Shown one piece after another: positions 34,661 to 43,577 of a stretch of 64,000 nucleotides of DNA. The stretch lies in assembly GCF_902498745.1 (NCBI RefSeq), contig NZ_LR701479.1, positions 2,194,881 to 2,258,880 on the forward strand. Reading direction: 5' to 3'. The stretch's first letter is position 1. Every line of letters starts with the position of its first letter. The notes beneath the pieces are model-generated. The model had not been told where the DNA came from and ran no database searches. It saw nothing but the letters and a program-made list of their open reading frames with translations. Source of the DNA: Erythrobacter sp. EC-HK427 (GTDB taxonomy: Bacteria > Pseudomonadota > Alphaproteobacteria > Sphingomonadales > Sphingomonadaceae). A program made the position numbers and the translations under genes.

Positions 34661-35802
34661 TGACCCGCGTCTTGCGTATCCTCGGCTGCCTGCTGGCTGT
34701 CATCGCGGCGCCGCTGCTGCTGGTGCAGGGCATGGCGAATGCGCGGATGGATGCGCGGCTGGCTGATCTCAACGGTTTCTGGAAGGCCGATCTTGCCAGC
34801 GCGCTGGTGCAGGTCGAACAAAGCGGTAGCACGTTGCGGCTTGATGTGAATGACGCCGGGATCGAGCTCGCGCAACAGGCCTTCGCCAGCGAGCCCTTGG
34901 CCAGCGATGCGCTGTTCCCCATCGCCGTTGCCTGGGCTGCCGATGGGCGCGCGGATGATGCCAACGCGCTGGTCGATGCCGGATTGCGCCTCGACAAGCG
35001 CAACCGCTCGCTGGGCGTGCTGGAATTGCAGCGGGTGGCAGCAGCGCAGGACTTGCCGGGCCTGTTCGCACAGCTCAACCGCCTTTCTGTGCTTTACCCG
35101 CCGCTTATCAATGACTTTGTCCAACCGCTGACAGCCGCGCTCGATGATGCTGCATCGGTGCCTGCGATCCGCGATGCGTTGGTGGCAGAGCCGGTGTGGG
35201 CGGAGGCATTTTGGAAAAGCGTTCCCCGCTCGCCGCGCGGGCTCGCCAGTATGTATGCGTTGCGAGAGACGGTCGATGCCGGGGTGACCGGAGAAAGCGA
35301 TGCGCTGCTGCTTGAAGGTCTGGGCAATGGCGGCCTGTTCGCGCAGGCCTTCGACCATTGGGATGCGCACCTTGCCGGTGCGGATGCACCGCGCACGGGC
35401 TTTATGGCGGACGATGAGTTTGCCCCGATCGGCTGGCGCAGCACGCGCAGCGGCAGCGTGTCCTTCGCCGCCCGTGGTGGTGGCGGATACGATATCTATG
35501 TCGAGCGGCAGACCGCTGGCGAACTGGCACGGCAATTGGTGCGGCTGACGCCCGGAACCTATCGCTTTACCGCCGAGACCAGCCCTGCGCGCGATGCCGA
35601 GCATTTGCGGGTGTCGCTATTCTGCGCCGGCGCTGAAGAGACAGCGGCAGGTGGACAGTCGCAAACGCTTGACCAAGCGGCGACGTTTACGGCCTCGCCC
35701 GCTTGCGACATCTACTGGCTGGTGCTGACAGGCGAAGCGTATGCAACGCGCGGTGCGCTGGATGCGCGGCTCACCGGAATGCAATTCGAAGCGGTGCGCT
35801 AG
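34660..35802 (+). CDS. Unrecognised envelope protein of the polysaccharide locus
   Basis: 380 residues. Its ATG overlaps the kinase stop by one base (TGATG). The N-terminal helix (LGCLLAVIAAPLLLVQGMANA) is a signal or anchor. Residues 40-200 are helical with TPR-like spacing (ALFPIAVAWAADGRADDANALV), and residues 255-380 look beta-rich (GWRSTRSGSVSFAARGGGGYDIYV, LTPGTYRFTAETSPAR), like a carbohydrate-binding or jelly-roll fold. Tight coupling to the kinase and its two-domain layout suggest a role in assembly or export of the polymer. I do not recognise a family for certain. Confidence 0.7.
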   Translation: MTRVLRILGCLLAVIAAPLLLVQGMANARMDARLADLNGFWKADLASALVQVEQSGSTLRLDVNDAGIELAQQAFASEPLASDALFPIAVAWAADGRADDANALVDAGLRLDKRNRSLGVLELQRVAAAQDLPGLFAQLNRLSVLYPPLINDFVQPLTAALDDAASVPAIRDALVAEPVWAEAFWKSVPRSPRGLASMYALRETVDAGVTGESDALLLEGLGNGGLFAQAFDHWDAHLAGADAPRTGFMADDEFAPIGWRSTRSGSVSFAARGGGGYDIYVERQTAGELARQLVRLTPGTYRFTAETSPARDAEHLRVSLFCAGAEETAAGGQSQTLDQAATFTASPACDIYWLVLTGEAYATRGALDARLTGMQFEAVR

Positions 35803-35834
35803 ACGCATTATCTTGCCGGAGTGAAGCTGGAACC

Positions 35835-37175
35835 ATGGCGAATCCCGCTCCATCAGGCGCGAGTGGCAAATCCTTGCGACAGTATTTTATCGGCGGTTCG
35901 GCGGGGCTGTTCGTGCTGCGAATCATTTCCGTCGTCCTGGGGCTGGGCGTATCCACCATTCTGGCGCGCGAATTGGGCGCGGCCGAGTTCGGCGTGTTCT
36001 CCTTTGCCATTGGCGTTGCCACTTTGCTCTCGCTCCCGTTTTGCGGCGGCCTGCCAACGCTGCTGATCGGCGAGATCGCGCAGGCGCGCGAAACCGGCGA
36101 TGCGGGGAAGCTGCGCGGGGTGATCCGCTGGGGCTATCTCACCCAGTTGATCCTCCTTCTGGTTTTCGGCGGGCTGGCCATCGGCACCTATCTGGTGGCC
36201 GTCAGCCTGGGCGTGTGGTGGTGGAACGAACGTGAGACCCAAATCGCACTGCTGGTACTGCTGATCGTGCCGGCCATGGGATTCATCCATTTGCAGCGCG
36301 GCATTCTGGTCGGGTTCGAACGGCCGGTGCTCTCTGGCATCGGGGAACAGCTGATCCGCCCCGGCGCGATGCTTGGCCTGCTGCTGTTGTTCCTTGCCAT
36401 GCTCGACACCGGCAGCGTGGGTGCCTTGTGGTTGCAACTGGGCGCGACGCTGATTGCCGGGGTGGTGATCGTCGCGCTCATCCGCTCGGTGCTACCGCCA
36501 GCGGGCGATGCCGAGCCCGAAATTCGCTGGAAGGAATGGACGCTGGCGATGCTTCCTTTGACGGCGACCACGGCCACCACGATTGTCAGCAACAATACCG
36601 ATATTCTGATGCTGGGCATTTTGCAGCCGCCCGAAGAGGCAGGCGTTTACCGCATTGCCGCACAGATTTCGGTGATCGCGGCCATTCTCATGCAGATATT
36701 GCGCGCGATCGCCGCCCCGCAGATTGCCGCCGCCCATGCACGCGGCGATCTGGCACTGATGCGGCGGTTGATGGTGCATACCGGCTGGGCGGCCACTGCT
36801 GCCGCGCTCGGCTTTGTCGTCGTGTTTGCCATTTTCGGCGAGTTTGCGCTGGTGCTGGTCTTCGGGCCGGAATACGCCGCTTCCTATTGGCCCTGTCTTG
36901 TGCTCGCTTTGGGCTCTGTGCTGGGTGCCAGCTGCACAATGGTGAGCATCGCGCTGCAGATGACCCGCAATGGCGGCATAGTGGCGAAGGCGGCGATTGT
37001 TGCGGCGGTGTTCAATGTGGTGCTCAACCTGCTGCTGGTGCCGAGCTTCGGCGCGCTGGGCGCCGCGATTGGCACCGCCGTTTCGCTGAGCGTTATGCAA
37101 TTGCAATTGGCATACCAGGCCCAGAGGATTCTCGGCGTCCGCGCCGACATTTTCCAAATGCCGAGTGCTAGATGA
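35835..37175 (+). CDS. Wzx-like polysaccharide flippase (MOP superfamily)
   Basis: 446 residues from ATG 35835 (GGAA ahead), with about twelve membrane helices. The start RQYFIGGSAGLFVLRIISVVLGLGVSTILAREL and the ARELGAAEFGVFSFAIGVATLLS block are typical of the polysaccharide-biosynthesis/Wzx family, and NNTDILMLGI is a further family block. It would flip undecaprenyl-linked repeat units to the periplasmic face. Located just after the co-polymerase and the unrecognised envelope protein, as expected for a Wzx/Wzy system. Confidence 0.92.
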   Translation: MANPAPSGASGKSLRQYFIGGSAGLFVLRIISVVLGLGVSTILARELGAAEFGVFSFAIGVATLLSLPFCGGLPTLLIGEIAQARETGDAGKLRGVIRWGYLTQLILLLVFGGLAIGTYLVAVSLGVWWWNERETQIALLVLLIVPAMGFIHLQRGILVGFERPVLSGIGEQLIRPGAMLGLLLLFLAMLDTGSVGALWLQLGATLIAGVVIVALIRSVLPPAGDAEPEIRWKEWTLAMLPLTATTATTIVSNNTDILMLGILQPPEEAGVYRIAAQISVIAAILMQILRAIAAPQIAAAHARGDLALMRRLMVHTGWAATAAALGFVVVFAIFGEFALVLVFGPEYAASYWPCLVLALGSVLGASCTMVSIALQMTRNGGIVAKAAIVAAVFNVVLNLLLVPSFGALGAAIGTAVSLSVMQLQLAYQAQRILGVRADIFQMPSAR

Positions 37176-37296
37176 TTCTGTTGACCGGTTCAGTAGCAGG
37201 ATGTCGCAATGCCGCTTTGGCCGGACTTCGACTGGACGCAGGTGCAGCATTCGCTACAAGCCCACAGCGAGAACGCAGCATCCAAAGGCATTTCGC

Positions 37297-38154
37297 GTGA
37301 ATGAACCCTCCAGTCTGGCAGACCTCGTCACTGCGATGGATCGCGCGTTGCCGCGTCCAGTTACGGTGCGGCGGCAACAGGCCGTGTATTGGCCGACGAT
37401 CTGGCTGCACGCGCGGCGCGCGCAAATGGGGGGCAGCTTTTGCATCAACGGCTTCCCGTCATCGGGCACCAATTGGCTGTGCCAGCTCGTCTCGCGCTAT
37501 TTCGGTGTGCCGATTCTGGAGCCGTGGCGGCGCCTGACCCCCGCGCTTTCGCCGCATGTGTTCCACCTGCACCGCTTCGTCGACACGCCCGCCGCGCGCG
37601 AGCGGACATTTTATATTGTGCGCGACGGGCGCGACACGCTGGTCTCGCGCTATATGAAACTGAGCCCCAATCCCAACGATATGCGGCCGCTTGCGGCGTT
37701 CGAGGCGGCGAGCGGGATGACCTATGACAAAGCGCGTATCCGCGAACAGATGCCCGCCTTTATCGAATGGTATTTCACAGAAACCCGCTACAGCGCGATG
37801 AACTGGGCCAATCATGTGCGCCGCGCCATGGCCATGGATTTGACGCGGCTTCGGTTTGAGGATTTGAAGGCGGATGCGATGGCCGCGCTGGAGCCTGTCT
37901 TTGCCAAGGTCTCTGGCGAACCGATCGACCGCGCAAGGCTAGCTGACGTGATCGACCAAATGGATTTCGCCAAGGTCAAGGCACGCGGCAACGGCCACCA
38001 CAAACGCAAAAGCCAGGTCGGTGAGTGGCGCGAGCATTACACGCAAGAGGCGCGCGACACCTTCGCCCGCTTTGCGCAGGATGCGCTGGTGGCGGCAGGC
38101 TATGAGGCCGACCGCTCGTGGATTGACGAAGCTCCGCTTGAGCCAGTGGAGTAA
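37297..38154 (+). CDS. Sulfotransferase (1 of 4)
   Basis: 285 residues from GTG 37297, preceded by AAAGG 8 bases earlier; a longer frame back to 37165 would overlap the flippase gene. The phosphosulfate loop INGFPSSGTNWLCQLV lies near residue 49. A second PAPS-binding segment is IVRDGRDTLVSRYMK. The C-terminal GNGHHKRKSQVGEWREHYT resembles the KGxxGDWK-type end of cytosolic sulfotransferases. It transfers sulfate from PAPS, probably to a hydroxyl of the glycan. Catalytic identity is inferred from the family. The other three sulfotransferases in the locus are clearly different in sequence. Confidence 0.88.
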   Translation: MNEPSSLADLVTAMDRALPRPVTVRRQQAVYWPTIWLHARRAQMGGSFCINGFPSSGTNWLCQLVSRYFGVPILEPWRRLTPALSPHVFHLHRFVDTPAARERTFYIVRDGRDTLVSRYMKLSPNPNDMRPLAAFEAASGMTYDKARIREQMPAFIEWYFTETRYSAMNWANHVRRAMAMDLTRLRFEDLKADAMAALEPVFAKVSGEPIDRARLADVIDQMDFAKVKARGNGHHKRKSQVGEWREHYTQEARDTFARFAQDALVAAGYEADRSWIDEAPLEPVE

Positions 38155-38331
38155 ACGCGTCGTCATGCCAGCAGATCATCGTTTGTTTTTGGCCGAAGCC
38201 GCGACTGGACGCAGAGGGGGCAGGCGCATAGGGTTTGCCGGTGAGCGGCAGCGATCCGGAACGACCGCATTGACCGAATTGATCAGGCGACCCCTGATTG
38301 CCCTGCATGGAACGACTGGTGAGGCTCCGGC

Positions 38332-39843
38332 ATGACGATCAATTGGCAGGATATCCGCCCGGTCTTGTTCGCCTGGATGGTGGCGATGACGTGCATCGCG
38401 GCCTTTTTCGCTTTTTCGACAATCGGCTGCGGTGCGGCGCAATGCGCCACGCGTACCTATGAAGGCATCAATCTGCTGGGATTGGGAGCAATCCTGATTG
38501 CATCACTGCTGGCAGTGTACGGCTTTATGAAAGCCAGTCCGCAATTACTGTTCACTCCGCTGGTTGCCTATGCCGGAGCGTGCGCGCTGTTTTACGGCTT
38601 CGGGCCGATGTCCAACTTCATCGCCAGTGATGCGACCATGGCGTATCAGGCGCAGTCGGTTTACGCGATCAGTGCCGAGGAAAGCCTGCGCACCAATCTG
38701 TTGACCTCCGTGGGCATCGCGATTTCGCTGCTTACGGTCTATTTTGCTCTGCCGCAGCGCAACCGGACATTTCCCCCCATGCCGAAAATGGCGCTCGGTT
38801 CTGTGGCGATCCTTTTTGTGTCACTCGGATTGGTGCTCAAACACCTGATCATCATGCCGTCAGTCTATGGCACGTCGTCTTTCGAGGTACCGGGAATACT
38901 GCGGAACCTGCGTTACCTCCCCGATCTGGGCTTTGCGCTGATGGCGATGCTGGCGGCAAAAGGTGATCGCCGTTGGACAACGGCTTTCTGGCTGATCTGG
39001 CCGCTCCACTTTCTGCTGGCTTTTCCCGAGTTTTCGAAGCGCAGCGTGATGCTCACCATGCTGTTGCCTGCCATTGGCGCCTATATCGGCCACCGGTCAA
39101 TGCGGCGGCTGATGTTCTGGGTGGTGCCCGCCATCCTGATTTACACCGTGCTGCAGAACACCAACACAATTGCGCGGGCGGAAGAGCAACAGGCAGAAAA
39201 CGAATTTATTGTGCTTGGTGTTTCGGACCGCTTGAGCATTTTGCGGGACGTGATTGTCGAAGGCGATGCGGCGCAGGGCTATCTGCCGCCGCGATTGCTG
39301 GGGGTCCAGCAATGGTGGCTGCGGCTCAATTTCTCGGGGCCGCAAAACGCCGCGATGGAATTGCGCGATAGCGGGGTGGAAGCGGGCTTCACGCAAAATC
39401 CGCTTGTCTACTGGGTGCCGCGTTTCCTGTGGCCGGACAAGCCGCCAATCATCGGCCCAGGCGAGCTGTTTCACGGGATTGTGACGCAGAACCCTTCGAC
39501 AGAGACCAAGATCGGGATCACCGTTTTCGCAGACGGATACTGGCAATTCGGATGGTTCGGCGTTGCGCTGTTTTCAGCCATAATGGGGCTGATTTTTGCA
39601 GTGATCACGCGGATGACGATGAACCAGCTTTCCCGCCACCTCTATCTTTATCTGCCTGCTGCCGCACTCGGCATCCAGATGGGGGCGACTTCATCGGGCA
39701 GCTTCCTGCAAGTCGGGTTCCTCTCCGCGCTGTCGGTCTATTTCGGCTATTGCCTCGTCGTCTATCTGATTTACGGGCAACTCGGCCAGTTGCGCCACCG
39801 CTCGCGCGAGCGGAACCGCGACATTGCCTACGGAACGGCATGA
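38332..39843 (+). CDS. Polymerase candidate, oligosaccharide repeat-unit type (Wzy-like)
   Basis: 503 residues with about eleven predicted membrane helices and a large outside loop near residues 290-395 (GDAAQGYLPPRLLGVQQWW, VPRFLWPDKPPIIGPGE, TKIGITVFADGYWQFGWFG). Loop-and-helix layout and the PRFLWPDKP-like motif fit the Wzy-type oligosaccharide repeat-unit polymerases of exopolysaccharide loci. It is translationally coupled to the next sulfotransferase (ATGA overlap). I think this is the polymerase and the gene at 30923 the ligase, but the reverse is possible. Confidence 0.78.
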   Translation: MTINWQDIRPVLFAWMVAMTCIAAFFAFSTIGCGAAQCATRTYEGINLLGLGAILIASLLAVYGFMKASPQLLFTPLVAYAGACALFYGFGPMSNFIASDATMAYQAQSVYAISAEESLRTNLLTSVGIAISLLTVYFALPQRNRTFPPMPKMALGSVAILFVSLGLVLKHLIIMPSVYGTSSFEVPGILRNLRYLPDLGFALMAMLAAKGDRRWTTAFWLIWPLHFLLAFPEFSKRSVMLTMLLPAIGAYIGHRSMRRLMFWVVPAILIYTVLQNTNTIARAEEQQAENEFIVLGVSDRLSILRDVIVEGDAAQGYLPPRLLGVQQWWLRLNFSGPQNAAMELRDSGVEAGFTQNPLVYWVPRFLWPDKPPIIGPGELFHGIVTQNPSTETKIGITVFADGYWQFGWFGVALFSAIMGLIFAVITRMTMNQLSRHLYLYLPAAALGIQMGATSSGSFLQVGFLSALSVYFGYCLVVYLIYGQLGQLRHRSRERNRDIAYGTA

Positions 39844-40784
39844 GCAAGCGCAGCATGATCGTGATTTCCGGACTGCGTCGATCCGGAACCACCGCGCTAT
39901 GGGAATGCTTCCGCCATAGCGCGGCGATTGCCGCTTTTGACGAGCCGTTCCACCCGCGCCTTGCCGCCGGAGACCGGAGCAATCCCAAGGGCACGTGGCG
40001 CGAACTGGCGGCGTTCTTCGAGGAGCATCCCGATATCGCGCCACCGCCGATCGATCCGTTGGCAGAGCTTTCGTCCGTATCGGATGATGCGCAGCGCGAT
40101 TATCTCGAACAGCTGGGCCGGGCGAACAGCCATGTCGCCATTGACGTGGTGCGCTGCTGGAACCGCTTGCCCGCACTCTATTCCAAGCAGGAGGATGTGC
40201 TGACCGTCCAGCTGGTGCGCGATCCGCAAAGCTGGATTACCGGGCACTTGCTGCCCTCGGGGAAGGGCACTTGGAAGAAGGCTCTAGCTGACCGCTATCG
40301 CCGCGCGAGCTTCTTCACCCGCAAGGGCTATTTCGACAATTACCATTACGAAACGATCATTGCCGAAGCGCTGCGGCAGGATCATCGCCTTTGGCGCGCA
40401 GTTACACCCTCCGCTGCAGAGCTTGCCAAAGCGCCCGCCTTTATCAAGCTGCTGGCGTTCTGGTGGGGCACAAATGCGGTGCTGCGTCGTGCGTTGCTTG
40501 CTGCGGGCCAGCCATCTGTGCTGACAACGCTGCACGATCTCAGCCACGATCCGGGCGCGGTCTTGCAGGCGATAGCCTCGGCAGCGGGCTGGGACGTGGA
40601 AGAGCTGCGCCACGATCATATCACCGGGACACGCCCATCGGTGGGTGCGGAAAACCCGCAATGGCGCGAGGCGGCGCGGTTTCTCGGGATTCCCGAGGCG
40701 ATTGTCCGTCCCGGCGGAGCGGGCGCGGCGGCGCTGGAAGCAGCGTTTGACGCAGCAGCTACGCGGCTGGGAGAGGCAGCGTGA
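39840..40784 (+). CDS. Sulfotransferase (2 of 4)
   Basis: 314 residues, starting on the stop codon of the Wzy-like gene. The PAPS loop SGLRRSGTTALWECF lies at residues 10-24, and the 3'-phosphate segment VQLVRDPQSWITG near 130. The remainder is mostly helical (ELAKAPAFIKLLAFWW), without the canonical C-terminal end of cytosolic sulfotransferases, so it belongs to a divergent bacterial branch. Acts on a glycan acceptor, presumably in the cytoplasm on a lipid-linked intermediate. The next gene begins on its stop codon (GTGA). Confidence 0.82.
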   Translation: MSKRSMIVISGLRRSGTTALWECFRHSAAIAAFDEPFHPRLAAGDRSNPKGTWRELAAFFEEHPDIAPPPIDPLAELSSVSDDAQRDYLEQLGRANSHVAIDVVRCWNRLPALYSKQEDVLTVQLVRDPQSWITGHLLPSGKGTWKKALADRYRRASFFTRKGYFDNYHYETIIAEALRQDHRLWRAVTPSAAELAKAPAFIKLLAFWWGTNAVLRRALLAAGQPSVLTTLHDLSHDPGAVLQAIASAAGWDVEELRHDHITGTRPSVGAENPQWREAARFLGIPEAIVRPGGAGAAALEAAFDAAATRLGEAA

Positions 40785-41833
40785 AGGGCAAGCTCCTTTA
40801 CATCGGTAACTTGCGCGAAGGCGGGAACGGGCGTGACCGGATTTCGGTGTGGGAAAATGCGGGCTGGCAGGTCGAGGGGATCGACACGCGGCCCTATCGC
40901 GTAGGCGGCAACCGGCTGGTGCGCACCATGACCTCGCGCTGGCAGATCGGCCCGCAGGTCGCCAAGCTCAACGCCATGCTGCAAGCACGGGCGGCGCGGG
41001 CCGATTATGATGTGGTGATGGTCGACAAGGGCACGGTGCTGCGGCGGGCGAGCGTTCAGGCGCTCAAAGCCAATGCCCGCGCCGGGATCGCCATCCACTA
41101 CACGCCCGATGCGGCCTTCTACGACAACCGCTCGCGCGAGTTTTTCCGTGCCATTCCCGATTACGATTTGCTGGTGACGACCAAGCCCTTCGAGACGGAG
41201 CATTATCGCAAGGCCGGCGCGCGTGACTTGCTGCTGATCGAACAGGGCTTCGGCCCGCGTATCGATCCCGCGCTGGCAGACGATGTGCCCGACCATTTGC
41301 GCAGCGAGGTCGCCTTTGTCGGCCATTGCCAGCCGCATTATGCCAAGACGCTTGAAGTCTCGGCACAAGCTGCCCCGCTCAGTATTTGGGGCCCGGGCTG
41401 GCCCGAATATGCCGAAAAGCACGCCTGGGCGCAGGCTGTGGTGCGCGGCCCCGGCCTGTATGGCGCGGACTATGCCAAAGCGCTGGGCGGCGCCAAAATC
41501 GCCATCGGCCTGCTGTCCAAACGCGTGCCCGAGACGACTACGACGCGTACCTTTGAGATTCCCGCCATGGGCACCATGCTGCTCGCCGAGCGGACGGGGG
41601 ATCACCAGCGTCTGTTCGAAGAAGGCGTCGAGGCCGAATTTTTCGCCTCACCGGAAGAGTTGTCACAAAAGCTTGCCTTCTATGCTGCAGATGCGAAGAA
41701 GCGCGAGGCTATTGCGCAGGCGGGGATGGCGAAGTGCCAAAACGCGGGCTATTCGACCGCCGCGCAATTCGCACGGATTTCACATTGGCTGGACGCTGCC
41801 TTGGCGTCCGGCAACAAAGGGACATCGAAGTAA
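40781..41833 (+). CDS. CgeB-like glycosyltransferase
   Basis: 350 residues from GTG 40781. GT-B fold features: LLYIGNLREGGNGRDR near the start, an inner VGHCQPHYAKTLE block that opens the C-terminal lobe, GPGLYGADYAKALGGAKIAIGLL and RTFEIPAMGTMLLAERT, which is the donor-binding region of CgeB/GT1_2-type enzymes. The donor is unknown. Stop and start codons overlap on both sides (GTGA before, TAATG after), so it is in the core of the operon. Confidence 0.82.
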   Translation: MKGKLLYIGNLREGGNGRDRISVWENAGWQVEGIDTRPYRVGGNRLVRTMTSRWQIGPQVAKLNAMLQARAARADYDVVMVDKGTVLRRASVQALKANARAGIAIHYTPDAAFYDNRSREFFRAIPDYDLLVTTKPFETEHYRKAGARDLLLIEQGFGPRIDPALADDVPDHLRSEVAFVGHCQPHYAKTLEVSAQAAPLSIWGPGWPEYAEKHAWAQAVVRGPGLYGADYAKALGGAKIAIGLLSKRVPETTTTRTFEIPAMGTMLLAERTGDHQRLFEEGVEAEFFASPEELSQKLAFYAADAKKREAIAQAGMAKCQNAGYSTAAQFARISHWLDAALASGNKGTSK

Positions 41834-42681
41834 TGGGATCACTTTCGGCCAAGCTGCGGCGGGCGCAATGGAAGCTGGGTCGGCGGCTGTATATGACCGC
41901 GCGCGGAGAGCCGCAGTCCAACCTCCCCGATAGCAGCGACGAACGCTATATGCAGGCCGCAACGCTGGCGGCTTTGGGTGACGGGCCGGCGACGATCCTC
42001 GATGTCGGCGCGAACAAGGGCCAGTGGTCGAGCCAGCTGCTGGGCCTCGCGTCTACCGCGCTGCGCTCGCCCGACAGGCTGCATCTGCACGCCTTCGAGC
42101 CGGTTCCCGCAACGCGCGAAGTCTACAAGTCCAAACTCGCCGCCACGCCGGGCGGAGATTGCGCGACATTGCATCCGCTCGCCTTGTCCAACGCAGCGGG
42201 CACGGCGGAGATCGCGATCTGGGGCGAGACGGCGGGCACCAATACGCTGTCCTTCGACGATAGCAGCGTGGGCCGTGCGCAGCGCGTGCTCACCATCGAA
42301 ACCACCACGCTGGACAGCTTTCTGGCAGAGCACGGCATAGACCATGTCGCGCTGCTCAAAATCGATGCCGAGGGGCATGATTTCCTCGTGTTGCAGGGCG
42401 GCCAGGCAAGCCTTGCGGCGGGCAAAATTGACGCGGTGCAGTTCGAATACAGCCATCGCTGGATCTATGCGCGGCAATTCCTGCGCGATGTGTTCCGCCT
42501 GATCGAGGATTTGCCCTACACGCTGTGCCGCATCCGGCATGACGGGCTGGAACATATCGCCGAATGGCACCCCGAGCTGGAACGCTATTTCGATGCCAAT
42601 TTCGCGCTGGTGCACGAACGTGTCGAGGGACGCTATGCGATCCATCGCGGCGCATTCGATGGCGGGAACACCTATGCCTGA
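41833..42681 (+). CDS. FkbM-family methyltransferase
   Basis: 282 residues, starting one base into the previous stop codon. A basic N-terminal stretch leads to the SAM motif TILDVGANKGQWSSQLLGL (near 55), followed by HAFEPVPATREVYKSKLA, LHPLALSNAAGTAEIAIWG and LLKIDAEGHDFLVLQGG. This order defines the FkbM domain, whose members O-methylate sugars or polyketides. It is likely to O-methylate a glycan hydroxyl. The next gene begins inside its final codons (8-base overlap). Confidence 0.88.
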   Translation: MGSLSAKLRRAQWKLGRRLYMTARGEPQSNLPDSSDERYMQAATLAALGDGPATILDVGANKGQWSSQLLGLASTALRSPDRLHLHAFEPVPATREVYKSKLAATPGGDCATLHPLALSNAAGTAEIAIWGETAGTNTLSFDDSSVGRAQRVLTIETTTLDSFLAEHGIDHVALLKIDAEGHDFLVLQGGQASLAAGKIDAVQFEYSHRWIYARQFLRDVFRLIEDLPYTLCRIRHDGLEHIAEWHPELERYFDANFALVHERVEGRYAIHRGAFDGGNTYA

Positions 42682-43528
42682 TGCGCGGCAGCTTCCCACC
42701 TTCCTGATTATCGGCGCGGGCAAATCGGGCACCACGTCGCTGTGGAACTATCTCGACCAGCATCCGCAGGCGGGAATGTCGCGGATAAAGGAGCCGAGCT
42801 ATTTCTCGATGGACGATGTCCATGCGCGCGGGCTCGACTGGTATGCGACGCTCTATGCCGGGAAGGAGAATGCACTGGTGCGGGGGGAGGCGTCAAACTC
42901 CTATTCGGCGCTGGAGACCTTTCCGCACACGCTAGACCGGATTGCCGAAGTGATGGAGGCGCCGAAGTTTCTTTACATCGTGCGCCATCCGCGCGCGCGC
43001 AGCGAAAGCGACTGGATGCAGCGCAGCAAGATATCGGATGTGAGCTTCACCGACTTTCTGCACAATGATCCGGTCTATGCCGACAAGAACCGCTATCTGC
43101 GCACGCTGGAGGCGTATGAAGCGCGGTTTGGTGCAGGCTGCGTCAAAGTGCTGTTCTACGATGATCTGCGCAGCGATGCGGCGGGATTGCTGCGCGGGAT
43201 TTGCGAGTTTCTCGGCATCGACCCTGACTTCGCCTTCGACTTCGAAACGCGGCATGGCCAGTCGAAAGAGGCGCGCAAATTTGTTGGCGGGCTGGGCAAG
43301 CTGCGCAACACCAAGCTCTACGCCGATCTCAGCATGGCGCTGCCATCGGGTGTGAAGGAGAAGCTGCGCGGTGCCCTCTCCACCACCCATGCCATCGAAC
43401 GACCGGAGTGGAGCGCGGCGGATATCGCCTGGTTCCGCGAGCAATTCGAAGCACCCTCGCGCGCCTTTCTCGAGCGGGTGGGTCGCGGGGCGGATTACTG
43501 GGACTGGGACGAAGGCTGGAGCCGGTGA
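42674..43528 (+). CDS. Sulfotransferase (3 of 4)
   Basis: 284 residues from ATG 42674, overlapping the methyltransferase gene by 8 bases. The PAPS loop FLIIGAGKSGTTSLWNYL lies at residues 10-27. KEPSYFS, FLYIVRHPRARSESDWMQ and the late VKVLFYDDLRSD block match the heparan-sulfate N-deacetylase/sulfotransferase-like group found in bacteria. It most probably sulfates a hydroxyl or amino group on the glycan. After it comes a 49-base gap, the first loosening of this operon. Confidence 0.88.
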   Translation: MPDARQLPTFLIIGAGKSGTTSLWNYLDQHPQAGMSRIKEPSYFSMDDVHARGLDWYATLYAGKENALVRGEASNSYSALETFPHTLDRIAEVMEAPKFLYIVRHPRARSESDWMQRSKISDVSFTDFLHNDPVYADKNRYLRTLEAYEARFGAGCVKVLFYDDLRSDAAGLLRGICEFLGIDPDFAFDFETRHGQSKEARKFVGGLGKLRNTKLYADLSMALPSGVKEKLRGALSTTHAIERPEWSAADIAWFREQFEAPSRAFLERVGRGADYWDWDEGWSR

Positions 43529-43577
43529 TGGCCAGCACCGTCCGACCGGTTGAACACGCTGCGGGACGCCTTGATTG

